DNA of 64,000 nt, from assembly GCF_900963305.1 (NCBI RefSeq), contig NC_042515.1:11839623-11903622 (forward strand). Direction: 5' to 3'. Source of the stretch: Echeneis naucrates. Taxonomy: Eukaryota; Chordata; Actinopteri; Carangiformes; Echeneidae. The notes beneath the pieces were generated by a model. That model worked only from the letters and a program-made list of their open reading frames with translations, made no database searches and was not told the origin of the DNA. Shown one piece after another: positions 48,901-62,700 of this stretch (its first letter is position 1; each line of letters starts with the position of its first letter). The position numbers and the translations under genes were made by a program.

Positions 48901-51900
48901 GGTGCAGAGGCTGTTTGACCTTCAGCACTGCCCAACAGATTCCCAAGTATTGTGGGGGAGCCACTACGAGCAGGACCACCTAAAAGCTCCTGCAATGCAA
49001 ATACATTTGATATATTCTGCCTATTTTGATTCTGTGGGTTTGAGTTTAATTCATGAAGAATTGGTGAGAATGCAGGAAAAGAGCAAACCCCACCCAACAT
49101 GAAACTGACAGGGAGCCCCAGTTAAGCAAGACTTCTGGATACAGAACACAAGGTTAATACAACCATTATGGAGCATTTTAAAATGCTTTCTGCAAATCAG
49201 GCTTTCCAATCTGAGATCCAGACTGACATTATTTGAACTGCAAACAATTTTAGCATGCACCAGATCAGAAACTGACCGAAGTAAAACCAACCCAAACAAC
49301 ACGCATAAATATCAAAGACAGCTACAGCGACTGTCAAACAAGAGTGGAAATTCACAATTTATTCACTCTAAACAGGCAAAACACTGACAGCCATGTGAAC
49401 AGTTGCTGTTGAAGATATCGGCTATTTACACAATTTTCTCCTTCAGCTTATTTTACTCTCACCTGTTGCCAACACTTGCAGTTGTTGCAATTATGATGCA
49501 CAACCAGAGATGTGTGGTACAATTAATACACACCTGGAATATGTTTTTCTGCTGCTGGGCAGGCACCTGAGCTTCAGACAGTGTCACTGCAGCTGGGTCT
49601 GAAGGTTGCTGCATTGTACAGAATGAAAGAATTCGTGGTGGGTGCAATCAATGCAACGAGAAAACATTTTGCTCATAAAAACCGATCCCAGTAAGCATTT
49701 AACTGTTTAAACCTGTTGGTAGGTGCAAACTGTAAATTTGCAACTACAGATTAGCTTTGAAATGACGCCACAAGAGAATTTGGGTATTTATTTTTGCAAA
49801 AATCCTCCTTTAATTTGGTAACTACATGCCAACTGAGACAGATTTTTTTTTTTTTTTTTTTTTTTAAACAATTGGATCACAGTACAAGTGTCCCTCATGC
49901 AAGTCAGTTCACCTCAGCAGAAATCTGAACACCAAAACAAAAGGATACTTATGTGCCAAACATAAAAAACCCTCAAATAGTTGAAGCAAATTTATGCCCA
50001 TCTCTTTTTAGTCCTTTGAAATTGTTGAAAGTGAAAATATTAGTCTTAAGGTTAAAAAGCTTGCTTGCAACCCTCAGACATCGCACAGATTTGTTTACAA
50101 AGTTACCTGCTCAATTTCATCATGCACAAAGCTGTTAATTTGCTCAGTGTAAGCGTTGGCTGTATGAATAAAAATACATGTATATAGAGTGAAAAATACT
50201 TACATTGTTTGTGTTGGTTTTGGGGTGAGTTGGCAGAGTTCCACTTGCCTTCATGCTGCTGACCAGCTTATTAAAGGCGGACATGTCAGTGTCACGTGAG
50301 CGTGGGCGGGTACTGGAGCCACCCGTTAAAGCCTCCTCTAAATGCTCAGCCATGAAGGGTGTGCCATTACCTCTCTGTGGAGTCGGCACCTTTCGCACCT
50401 GTGGTTCTGAGTCCAGTTTCATCCCCTTCATCTCACCCTCCACCTCTTCCAGGGAAAGCACCACCCCAGAGTGAGCTGAATAAAAAGATGAACAAATTCT
50501 TAGAAGTGATGAGTTTTTAGGAGATTTTATATTAACTGACACTGCACACACATCAGGGATTCTAGGATCAGATGGTATCCTTTTCATTCACACAAATATT
50601 TTGAAGAGTTTCAAGAGTGGGTAATCTGTTTTATTTTAGGTACCATAGAAATAGCTTTAGGGGGTGTGGCATCGCAGGTTGAAAAAGACCAACAGATTTC
50701 ACTAGACTACTGAGGGAGTTCAAAGGAATATCCTAATAAGGCAGTCACTTCACTAAATTTGCAAAAAAAAAAAAAATTATAATAATAATAAATCACTCCC
50801 CATCTGATTATTCCATCAAAAAAAAAAAAAAAAAATTCTCAATTCAAACTTACAATTTATCAATTTTATCAACATTTATCAATTTTTCCTACCTGTACAC
50901 ACAAGTTATCTGGTGCATTGTACATACTGTCTTGTTTTGTATTTTAAGGTAACTAAAACTTACTGCTTTCCCGTAACCGAGCTTTGTTGACAGAGAGGGT
51001 GGACAAAAGGGGCTTCAGATCTATTTTTGCTTTATGCAATAGCTCCAGGATGTCTACTTTTTCCTTGCACTCCGATGACTGAATAGGTGTGAAGTATGAG
51101 CCAGGGCCTTGGCTCGAGGACGTACAGCATGACTCAAGCCCTTTGAAGGGAGGGGGGGAGAAAGAGAGTCAAGGAGTACAACAACAAAAAAATAAAAAAA
51201 ATTAAAAAAAAAAACCAACAACACAACAACAAACCGCTTTGTGAGTTAACAGCCACATAACATTTTGGCTGGGAGGTCAGCATCTATATTGTGTTAAACT
51301 ATACCCACTTTTTAACCCCTCTAAGACTTATGGGATTTTAGGTTTTCAAGTTACCCAGATGATTCAACAAGTGCTGTAATGAAATCTTGGACATGGTGCA
51401 GTCATTCAGACCTAAAGAACAGCCCCACTGATTTCTACAACTTCAGCAAAAACAACCAGGCGGCCGAGGAAATCAAATCATTTACCTGCTAGTTTTTCTA
51501 ACTCCTCGTGAGGCGTGGACCTCAGACTGCTCGACCGGCTGCCTGAGGGACTCAGGTTACTGGAGAACCACTGACTAAAGCGACTCGCAGACACAGGGCC
51601 CTCCCCCAAAACGTCCTCTATCATCTAGAAAACAGACAGATGCCTGTGAGACAAAGTGGAAAACACAAAAAGCAGCAAGACAGAAGGTGGCAAGATGAAA
51701 TATGACACTTACGTTCAGAGAGTATTCCATGGATTTAGCACAAAATGTGCTAGAAGATTGAGGGCAGTGTCAAACAAGCCACTGCTGCTTGAATTTGTGT
51801 TGATTAAAACACCAAAATCTCATTTAGCTTCAGTATTGTTTCCATTAGTTTTCTGATTAGTTTCAAGTTGAATGCAGTTTTAATGATGGGCATAAATTTG

Positions 51901-54900
51901 GATTGTTGATACATTTCAACTTCTCCTTATCCCAGTGGAAGAGTCCACATTAAGTTATAAAGCACGTGTTCCATTAAGTGAAAATACCCACCACCTAAAA
52001 TCAAGCCCTGTGAGATTAAGCCAGTTCAGCAGAGGGAATTGCATACTTCCAAGTATTCTCTGAATTATAACATTTAGGTATAAAGATTTATCAATATTAA
52101 CAATATTAATTGTTCACATCAACAGTACTTTAAGTGTCAATTTTACATTCTTACAGTTTTAAGAACCTCTTGGATGGAAATGTACTTGAAAACCTCCACT
52201 GCTGTGCTTAAACTGATTAGTATACAGCATAAATGAGACTTGAAAAAGAAACATTGGAGTTTTTAAAGTTATAATTGTCAGCCCTTATGTGATGCTCACA
52301 CCAACACACAGTGCACCCCAGTACTTACAGAAGCCAGTCCTGGCATCGTCTTTTCCAGATTGAAAAATTCATTGAAGTCAAAATCCCCAGCTGACTGCTC
52401 AGGTAGGACATCAGGGTGAGGAACCTCCTGATCAGCTGTAGACTGCACACTCGCATCTTGCTCTTCCACCTGTCCACCATTACATTCCACTGCTGAAAAG
52501 ATAAATGCGACAATAAAAAAGTGCAAATTGAATATCTGTAATGTGACAGCCATCACACAAGCCCAGTGGTTTAAATAATACCATGCACTTGAAAATTTTC
52601 ACAGAAAGGCATGCCTTCTTTCACAGACTCTGTCCGCTTCCTTGACCGCTTGGTCTTGCGTTTATCATCTTCCAGAATTTTGTCATCAAATCCAATGAGT
52701 TCAATTGTCTCAGACTGGCTTGTGGGACCCCCAGAAAACCACTCTGGCTCCTCCTCTGCGTAGGAGTCATTCCTTCTTCTTTCACTAAACACACGTTTGT
52801 CACCAAAGTCTCTCTGCAAAAAAAAAAAAAAAAAAAATTAATTATTGTGAAGCCCTTTGAGAATTAAATTGAGTCTATGTCATATTAACTTGTATGGAGA
52901 AACCCAATTTTCTGTAAAACATTATATGCTACATGTTACTATTTCAAATCTCTTAGAATTTTTTTTAAAAAGAAAGTTCAGTTAATGGCTCAACATGTGG
53001 ATTAGAGATGGACTGAAAGGAGTAAATACCGACCCTGAATCTTTTATCTTTAAAGTCTCTTTCACGTTCTCTCTCTTTTTCTGCACGGGCTTCTCTCTCA
53101 AATGCTCGGGCAGCAATTATGCGTCCACTGCCAATTCTGCGTGCTCCACCTAGACGGAGGGTTTCATTCTCTTTATTTTCTAGGGGGCTGACTGGGCGAC
53201 GGGCATGAGGCGCTGGTGCAGCATTGCCTTGACAGCCACCTCCAAAGCTGCGTCGCTGTGGGCTCAGTATTACATCCAGATCATCCTCCTTTAACCGCTC
53301 ACGGGGATCTGAAAGTAAAACAGCAAAGAGGGTGGTTAGATGTCTTAAGTATTCAATCTACACCAGTCACATTGTACCAAATCAATCTAGTGCAGGCCAC
53401 TGATTTAAATAAACTTTTCTAAATTTCTTTAATCCATTTCACTGGTACAAGACATGTACTTACTCCCCTCTAACCATAAGCTTATTAAATATTTGCCAGG
53501 GCATAAATTGATATCCACTGGACATTCACTGAGCACTGGTTTACAAAGCCTAAGCCACATTTCCACTGAGCAGTGTAGTACGAAATGCAATTACTAGCAC
53601 ATAGCTTCCATTCTCAGAAGTTATGAAAGGCACTAATACAGACGGCACCATTCTCTCAAACCCTTCCATTGAAGTACACAGGTTTTCTCCCAGAGGAGAG
53701 AAACTTGACATCTTGTGTCGATGAACAGCCTTATGACACGTGGAAAACAAAGGAGTGGCATGACCCCCCCCCCCCCCCCCGAGATGCTGCTCATCTCTCC
53801 AACATGGCTATCACCATCCAGCATATATCATGCCTTACCAGTATCGAACTTTACCACTCTGTGGGAACCCAGCTTTAGTGTTTGCCCCATTAATTATTGC
53901 ATGGCAGCAAGAACGTCCCATTTCTGCCCATGGTTTGTATAAACAATCATTTACCTGGAATTCTTCGTTTCAGAGGAACTCTGTCATCCACATAGTCCTT
54001 CTTGAAACCTTCCACGGGAGAGCTACGCTCTGAAGTGGGATACAGTGAGGCATGCCACTTCTCAGGGTCCCAAACACCATCACTTTATGAAAACATAAAT
54101 TCAATGTAAACAAAATGTAAACAAAGCCCACATTATAGTTTGCTTGCTGCTGTACTTGAGAATCTGATACATACTAAATGACAAATAAAAGCATTTCATC
54201 CCACTTCCAGGAGCATAAACTTTGAATAAGCTGTACATAATGCAGACTTTGATCTCCATGCTGAGATATGGTTTGAATTTCGAGCCATGTGATGATGGGT
54301 GCTTTGATCTCTATGGGATCAATACATTGTTGCCCCACAAGGCAGCTAAGAAAAATCATCATACTCTAATTTAAAGCAGGAATCTTCAATCTTATTTGTA
54401 TTGTTTGCAACTTGAAAATAAAATCTGAACCTGTTTGTCCTCCAAAATGTTGGTACACCCCCCCCCCCCCAAAAAAGCCATGAATGTTGTAGACTCAGAA
54501 TAAACTTGCATTTGTAAATGTTCACCATCAGTTGAACTGATAAGGAGAAAGTGTATCAGCTGATCAATTGTTTAATTAAGCAAACTGTGGTGAAAAGGAA
54601 CCCAGAAAAGCTTAATTCATTGTTCAGTGGTGCACATACAAGATGCCCTTTGAGAAAATTTGTCTAATTTCCTTTGAACACAGCTAATACTTTTTAGGGT
54701 TGCTGTGGTGTACATATTTATATTCACAATTTAGCATACAAGTTCTTACCTGTCATATTTATCAGAAAGACATTGTGGTCTTTCATTGGAGATTGGCAGT
54801 TCTTTTATTTCCAGAAGCTCTTCCTATTCAATATCAAAATGATTAAATGCATTAGGGAATTCCTCTCTAAGGTCTATACATGAGCATGAAGTTAGTTTTT

Positions 54901-55009
54901 GTTTTTTTACCTTTGTGTATCTGTAAGGTGCTGTGGCTGCAGGTTGCTGTTTGACTTGATCCACAGCAGGATCAACAGTCTTCGGCTCAACACAAGCATC
55001 GTTCTCCAT
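45891..55009 (-). CDS. eif4enif1: eIF4E transporter 4E-T
   Basis: eIF4E-binding nucleocytoplasmic shuttling protein that joins mRNA repression and decay factors in P-bodies. Exons: 54911-55009, 54750-54823, 53955-54082, 53034-53308, 52582-52813, 52329-52492, 51486-51624, 50964-51140, 50204-50475, 49534-49608, 48803-48989, 48319-48404, 47844-47977, 47553-47628, 47267-47393, 46511-46825, 46236-46406, 45891-46078; 2919 nt, 972 aa (human 985). The canonical eIF4E-binding motif YTKEELL (Y31 to L37) spans the first splice junction. Strongly conserved blocks are SDGVWDPEKWHASLYP, RRNDSYAEEEPEWFSGGPT, GDFDFNEFFNLEK, MIEDVLGEGPVSASRFSQW, FTPTSVIRKMY, HVPMVRPPPQLHP and the C-terminal GLSKWFGSDVLEQPLP. 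After KRTESVKEG the fish protein carries about 11 residues (MPFCENFQVHA) that I do not recall in human. The exon 4 donor is the weak GTCGGT. Confidence 0.96.
47428..47454. repeat. (AAT)9 microsatellite
   Basis: Nine perfect AAT units in an eif4enif1 intron, close to the acceptor side of exon 15's downstream intron. Polymorphism is likely. Confidence 0.9.
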
Positions 55010-55764
55010 GATTGACTGCAGCCACAGAACAAGTAGCTTCCCAGTAATGCCCCTTTTGGTAACAGAATGAAGGTTTGTCTTTAAATCATTCACCACGGTT
55101 GCAGTGTCGATTACATGGTTTGTCACAAAACAGCGTTAAATGAATATTTCAGTTAATGTTGTTCAACCCAATTATTTTATCAGTCTGGACCAACACAGTC
55201 AGTCTAGTACGGATAGACACTGAGCTTATAGGAAACTTAGCGAATATCTGTACGTGGCAAAACCATAATCAAATAGTCAATAAAAAAAATTACCTTTAAA
55301 ACTTTGCCATAAGCATTCGGGCTAACGTCCACAGGTAACGTTTCGGCAAAATGTGTCGGCTAATTAGCAAGTTAATTGGCAACAGCCAAGAAGGCTGACG
55401 TGAACCATGACATGCCAATTACAATAATTTAGCTGGCGTTTACTGAAATTGACAAATTCCAGCTTCTGGGTTTTGGACGACGCTGGTTTGAAACAAATAA
55501 AACTTCTAATATGGCTCTCTGACGCCACTTGAACACTCTTTGTCCAATTTAATCCACTCTTCACTGAGTTTCTTCACCGTTAACTCACAGACTGGTGAAC
55601 GGTTAGCTAGGCTAGCGTTCCACATGTAGATAACTAGCCTTCATTTTTGTACAGAATATACACAGAGAACTTTCTGACTAGTTCAATAATAAAACTTACT
55701 TACTGGGTTTGTCCACTGTGTGGAGGACCGACAGCTTACGGCCGAACGGCGTCAGCTCACGATA

Positions 55765-55790
55765 GTTAGCTAGCTAGCTAGCTAGCTAAC
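55765..55790. repeat. 26-bp TAGC-repeat palindrome
   Basis: GTTAGC(TAGC)nTAAC forms a perfect palindrome, followed at 55799-55821 by a second TAGCTAGC stretch. It lies just upstream of the inferred eif4enif1 first exon donor. Confidence 0.9.
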
Positions 55791-56545
55791 GTAAAGCTTC
55801 TAGCTAGCTAGCTAACTAGCTGGGCAATGGGGATAATGCCCACCCAGCGAGCACCAAATGTAAAGCCGGCTGAGGTTTTGTAGAGATTTCAGCAAGCACA
55901 CACTGTGGGGGGGCAACTCAACGAGATTAAATAGTTCCAAATAACAAATTATTTCACACAGACACAGTGTGATCTCAAATTATAACCTGGTCTTTCTCTG
56001 TTTTCTAAGTCGTAGCACCAATTTTCTTCAGATCGCCGCTTTAAGAAGGTCCTTGGAAAGATTACATTGTGCCCCCTGCGCCTTTGTAGAATTCTCTATT
56101 AGTCTAGTGTGCACCAGCCGTGTTGCATTTTGATATTCAAACAATAACATGGGAATCGCATGGTGCTCGAAATTAATATATATGAAGCTATATCAACCGT
56201 TAAAAAAATCTACCTTGGTTGCTTTGTGTATAAATCACAATACTTTCAGAAACTGAAAAGGCATTATTTGGGACAGCTATGAATTTTCTTGGGGTCTGTT
56301 CGATTTGTCAGTCTACCTTAGCCTTCTGCCTTGCGGTAGGGATACATTATAAAGCACCGCCCTCACTGGCTGTCCAGGGTTAACATTGCTTGTATTTCTG
56401 CCTTCCTGGTGCAGAGGGTGAGTAAACACGCCACTCCTTCCTAAAGCGTGTGAGATAATACGATATCGTTGACCCCGGTGTCAAACTGCAAAGATTATTG
56501 ACCAGAGAAACATTTAACCACCACAGGTCGGAGTCGGCGCAGTCT

Positions 56546-56560
56546 GTTGCTGTTAGCAAC
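56546..56560. promoter_or_regulatory. sfi1: RFX X-box-like element
   Basis: GTTGCT-GTT-AGCAAC has perfect 6-bp inverted arms with a 3-base spacer, one base from the RFX half-site consensus GTTGCC. It is 185 bases before the sfi1 start codon. X-boxes typify ciliary and centriolar gene promoters. Confidence 0.5.
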
Positions 56561-56588
56561 CACGGAATAATCCCATGTGACAGTCGCG

Positions 56589-56598
56589 GTCACGTGAC
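56589..56598. promoter_or_regulatory. GTCACGTGAC E-box (CLEAR/USF type)
   Basis: Ten-base palindrome identical to the CLEAR core bound by MiT/TFE and USF bHLH-Zip factors. It lies between eif4enif1 and sfi1, near the presumed start region. Binding is not shown. Confidence 0.5.
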
Positions 56599-56744
56599 GA
56601 GGAAAAGTAAATGCGCGGTACTTCGTTAGTATTTGAACCATTTCTTAGTTAATATTGTCACATACAAATGCCACTGTGGACATGTTTTTATTCTGTATGG
56701 CTCCAAAATGCTTTTAACTTTTTTCCCAAGACGGATTTCACGCA

Positions 56745-59700
56745 ATGCAGAGCAACGGTGCAAAGACAGAGGGAGGTCGGCTAAGACCTGTCAGCGGTGC
56801 CAGCAGACAAATCCGTAAAGTCCAGACAAGGAAGGTTCCTTATAGAGTTGGATACAGCTGGAGCAAAGGCGGGAGGCTGAAGGAGCTGAGAATAAGGTAA
56901 GACGCTGGGTTTATTGTATTCAAGCTTACTGTTCTTGTAAATTATAATTTTCCTTATTTTTATTTATTTATTTATTTATTTATTTATTCATTCATTCATT
57001 CATTCATTCATTCATTCATTCTTCAATCAATACAGGCACCTAGCTAGAAAGTTCCTGAAGATATGGATCCGGAACACCTTTGGCCGACTTCTTCCTCATA
57101 AAGCCAAGTAATAACTTCTATTTATTCAGCAAAGGAGATTTTGAAGATGAATTTATGTTCATCTGTCTGTCATTATCAAGTCTCCTATCTGAATCCGAGG
57201 TCTGAAGTTCAAGCACAACCTGTATGTTGCATGTTGCAGGTCTTACTATGACCGTGTGTTGCTGAGACGAGCCTTTGGTGGATGGAGAGATGAGTGGTGG
57301 ACAGCCAGACATGAGTGGAGTCTTACATTGAGGGCTGAGTGTCATTACAGGTCAGTTCAGGTGCTGTGCTTAAGCGTGGTTGTCAGGTACTTATAGTTTA
57401 CTTGATCTTGTTTTTTCATGTGAATGTGCTATTGTAATTTGTTATATCCATATAATACAATATATCAATAGTTCCCTACCTCCCAATTTACTGTCTTCTA
57501 TCTGGAGCCCCCCTCCTCAACACTTATGACTTGTTCAGCAAAATTTCTTTTATTATTCAGGATTTTAAGCTCTAGACTAATACCTGAAATTAAGCAATTT
57601 GACATAATTGTATGGTCACTTACAATTTGTGGATTTGAGTATTTCTTGCACCACTGAACTTCAATGTTCAGCAGACCCAGAAAGCATGCTCACAGATGAT
57701 TATAGTGCATTGTCTATGCTAATGAATACGTCTGTGTTACAGGTATTATCTGTGCAATTTAACATTCCATAGCTGGCGAATGTTCATGTTGTTGCAGAGG
57801 GAGAAGAAAAACAAATTACAAATGGCTCAATCACATGGTATGATGTCACATGAGAGCATATCCAAACTCATGTTTGGTCAGCAGCTGTATCATCTATTGC
57901 TTTGTTTGCTGATCCAGCTGACAGGCAACGCATGCGTCTGGTTTGGGACAGGTGGGAGGTCTTCATAGAGGTGAGGCGACTGAAGATGACAATGCTAGAA
58001 TCGGCTTTTGAGCAGAACAGACTTGCAACTCTACAGTAAGTTTACCATATCTGCAAAGCTGAATGCTGTACAGATGCCTTACTGATGGTACTGAGTGATG
58101 GGATATTTTTTGTGTGCAGTTCAGCATGGAACTTTTGGCAGACTAGATTCCAGCAGCATCAAGACCTTCACGCACTGGAGGACCAAGCCCTCAAACAGCA
58201 GGCACTTATTTTACAGAGGAAGGTAAAGATCTTATACAACTCATTCAAAACTCATGCACCCTGCTTCAATATAAACACTGACCATCATATTTCCCTTCCC
58301 ACTTCCCACTGTTTGCACTGCTCTTAATTTTTCAAAGGCTTGGCTTCAGTGGAAAGGAAGGCACAAAGCTTTATGTTGCCAGAAAAAGAAAGAATCCACA
58401 GCTTCACTTCATTTCATTCTCAAAGTGAAAAGAAAAACATTGCATCAGTGGATGAGTTATGTGTCCAGCTATCGAACCCAAAAAGAGTCACAAGGTCATT
58501 TTAATATTCCATTCAGAATACACAGTTTTTTCATCTAAAGAAATACATCTAAAGCTGTGTTTCTCAAATTTCTCTCATTTGTGTTTTGATTTATGTTTCA
58601 GCTAAAATTCAGCTTTCCTGTTATCTCCACCTGGTGAGGAGATGTTGGAGTATTTGGCGAAATGCACTACAAAGCAAGTGGAGGAATGAGGACCGTATGC
58701 ATGCTGCAGGGCAGTTAGCCATACAAAGCACTCAACGTAGAGCACTGGAACATTGGAAAACTTGTATCCTAAACAATGCGTAAAATTAAAATATCTTTCA
58801 TTTTCATACAAACTACAGCACCATGGACAGACCACAATAAGATAGTGAGTTCTTATGATCGTCAGTTTGATTCTTGAGCTTTTTAGTAGATGTGGTGCTG
58901 TGCAAAGGTGAAGCTGAAGTAAACCAGATGGCAATTCAACACCATCAACATCATCTATTGGTGAGAGCCCAAAATCAAACAGCAAAAGAACAGAGTGAGA
59001 TAATTTCATGTATATATTTCTGTGTATTGTTGTTTCAGACTGCTGGATTGAAGGGACTTTCTCTCAATATCATCTTGAACAAAACACATCGCTTGAACAA
59101 CAACATAGCCCTCCAGCATTATTATCAAAATGTAATTTAGAAACACTCATCCTAAAATTGCATTATATGTTAATTACCTTTATGAGAGTCAAATTTTGCA
59201 TCAGTGATTTAAGTTTTTGGTCTGTTTTTTTTTTTTTTTTTTTTTTTTAATAGATGATGAGGAAGTTCTGGAAGCTGTGGCAGGACCACCTGGAAGAGGC
59301 TGAAGACAAGAGTTTTCAACAACTTACTGAAATGGCACAGACTAAATACAGGTATTTTTATTTTCCTGCACTGCCAACAGCAGGGGTTATTTACAGTCTC
59401 TGTCTCACTCCTGTCCATTCATCCATCTATCCCATTCTGGTGAACCTGGAACTGAACCTTAGTTGTTGATCCTTGAGGGATTTTTGGCACAAATTTTGTA
59501 CTGACATTCTTTAGGACATGAGAATTAACTATTAGGAATTTTGTGATCAAAGGCCACCTTACAAAAAGTCATTTTGGAGATAACTTACAAAAAAAAAAAT
59601 CTTATGAAACAGTTTAACTAAAATGCTCACAATAATAAAATGACACCTTCTGTTCAAATAATCCAAGTTCAAGTTCACTTTGACATCCTAATGTTCAACA

Positions 59701-62700
59701 AAAACACAGGAAGGGGAGATTTTGACAATATTTTCTGCAACTTGGTTGGTGGGTGGAACTACACAACTGAAAGTTCTCATCACTTATTTAATCTGTAGTC
59801 AACATCATTGTGTTTTTATTATTGTTCATAGATTTGCATCTAAATGTTCAAAATGCAATTCCTGGTTAATTGGGATTTAGATATTTAGTTAAACTGTTTC
59901 TTCTTTAACAGCACATCACTGTTAAGCAGCTGTTTTCACTCTTGGAGGGAGAAATTTTCTGAACGGAGACACATGCAGGTATTTTTTTTGACAAGGACAG
60001 CATTTTCACTACAATAAATGAGAGGCATTTCACTGTCAAGTAAAATTTCACTTAGACTGTCAGCATGTTAGTGCCTTCAGTTACTTAGTTTAAAATGGCT
60101 TAAATTATTATTTCTATGAACTATTTTGATAACCAAGAAACATTTGCATCACAGAAAATTCTATATATTTGGCTATTATTGAGACAAAAATAGATTTTAG
60201 AATTTGTTGACTTGCCTTTTGTGAAAATTGTGAGGATTTCTCAATAATCTCTGAATTTATTGAGAACAAGGAATTGAAAGCATGTTACTCTGTAGGAACT
60301 GGAGCATCGCGCAGATATTTGGTTTGCAGAGCACCTGCTGCCTCAGTATTTCAAATTGTGGGTGCAGTTCACTCTGCAGAAGAGATGCCATACAGAGAGG
60401 AGACACAAGGCAGAAGTGTATAATCAGTGAGTTGCTGTCTTTTTACACCAAACTTGAAGTTGTTCTGACATTTGTGACCATTTGTGATCGGATTTGTTTG
60501 TGCATGATGTTATCAGGCAGCGTCAGTACACTTGGGTGTTTTACACCTGGTGGGGACGGTCAGAGAGGCACAAGGAGCAAATGCTCTCTCAGCGGATGGT
60601 ATGCCAGCTACAGATCAAAAACTATGTTGCTGATTAAGAGCACAGCTGTGTATAAAACAGATAACCTGTTTTGTCAAAAGGCAATCCTACATGAGGAGCG
60701 ATGCCAGATGCAGAGAGCCTGGGATCACTGGAGGCAAAGGACAGTGCACCGGCTCAATGAGGAGGAGAAGCAGAAGGCTTCAGATGGTCTGTATAGGCAA
60801 AGACTTCTCCACAAGGTGATGACACAGTGGAAAAACAACAGCACTGAGATTCGAGAAAGGTGAAACAAACTTGGTGTTTTTGAATTGATTGATTAGTTTT
60901 AGTACAAGTACATCACACTTGTTGTTTTTTATCTGGATGCTCATCAGAAGAAACCAAGAGCAGCAAGCCTGTCATCGAGGTGACCTGCAGCACATGAAAT
61001 GGGCCTTGGACAGATGGAAAAAGGTACCTTTTGGAGTTGTTGTCCTAGCCAGTATTAAACCCATCATTTTCTAACAGACATCTGTTATTTTTGGTTTTTT
61101 GGCTTAAGAGGCTCATGATGAAGTAACTACAACTCAAATGTCCAAAAAAAAAAAAAAACTCTGAAAGATTTTCTATATTGCCTTTTTTTGAGAAGCTGAA
61201 ACCATGAAATGTTTGACATTTTTGATTAAAAAAAATTGCTGCAGCTCTACATATTTTTGTAGAAAACCAAGTAGTTATTTGCATTTATCCACATCTGGTC
61301 TCTGTGAGTTTATGACTCTTTTGTTTTTGATCAGTTTGTTCAGAGGCAGAAAGTGAAAAAAGGCAAACTGGAGGAGGCACAACATTACCATGAAGCTAAA
61401 CTTCTCAAACACACCTTTATGGCTTGGAAGGTACATAACTGTCAGTTACAGGCAGTATAATCGTATGAAATCATATGTCAGGGGGTGAGAAAGAAAACAC
61501 GAAAGCTGCTTTATCATACCCTGCTGAATTCACAGACACATCACCTACAAATGTCTCAGATCTACAGAAGGACGGAGGAACTTCACAAACAGAAAACACA
61601 ATGCTTTCTCAGGTATTCAACACAAATACATAGTCTTTAAAATCTGAAATCAATGTCTGGCTTTTTCATATTAGAAACTACAGGTACTGTATGTCATCAG
61701 TTATGTCTCTTCAGGACAGTTATGTCGGTGTGGAAGAAGAATGCAGGTCTGCAGGCAGAGGCCCAGCTCATGGAGAAACAAGCACAGAATCACTTGAAGC
61801 ACTTTCTTCAGTTAAAGGTAATAAAGCTATCTGATTTCTTAGTCTTAAAGCAGCTACTCTATTTTTTACAACATTGTCCCTTTGCTTTTTGGCACTATAT
61901 TGTTTGAAGGTGTTTCTTGCATGGAGAGAAGCAACCAAATGTGCAGTGTCACAGCACTACCAGCAGGAGGAAGCAGTGAAGAGGCTTCAGAGATCCATAA
62001 ACCAAGGTAACAATCATAGACTACATAAAACAACACAGTTTCGACTTCATTTCAGTGTTTACATTCCTAAAAACTGAAATTATATTTATGTGGATATCAT
62101 CTCTCTTCAACCCAGAAAGTGTCCAGTTCGTATATTGAAGTATATTTTGACCAAAGTATTTCAATAGTAATGCACATTTCTTGGATTTTCAGCTGCATGT
62201 GTTTATTTAACATGATTGAATTTCTTTCACATTCCTCCCATACAACATATCCATAAAATAGCGGATAGGAAGTTCATAACCTGAATAAAGCCAAGAGATG
62301 CTTTCTTTTCAAACATAAATATCCTTGATCCTAATTTGTTACAGTGGTTCCTTGTTTGAAGGGAAACCTCAATTCCTCCAGTTCTCCCAGAAAAATGCAA
62401 ATATCATCTGCTTCTCCCTATTTTCATTGGTATTGTAATGTCCTTGACCCAAATTTTCCAACATACATCTATGTAACTCTGTTTAGGGTGTCAGCTGCGG
62501 CATTTAAGACAGTGGAGGAGACAAACCAGAGAGACTTTCATGGACAGGCTGCATATGGAAAAAGCCAGACAGCACCACAATTTCAAACTCCTGTCCAAAG
62601 CAATGAAAATGTGGAACATGTATCACTTCCAACACCGAAAACACAAGGTTTGATATTCACTTGCCCTCAAAAGTATCTACAAAGCTCATGCTTTGACAGT

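Larger units (their letters stand above)
55704..56744. promoter_or_regulatory. Shared eif4enif1/sfi1 upstream region
   Basis: A - strand GTAAGT donor beginning at 55703 marks the end of a non-coding first exon of eif4enif1; the ATG exon starts at 55015 (CTGCAG, then TCAATCATGG). sfi1 begins translation at 56745 on the other strand, after a likely acceptor (TTTTCCCAAG). The region between holds a TAGC-repeat palindrome, an X-box-like element and an E-box. Shared promoter activity is inferred from head-to-head spacing. Confidence 0.55.
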
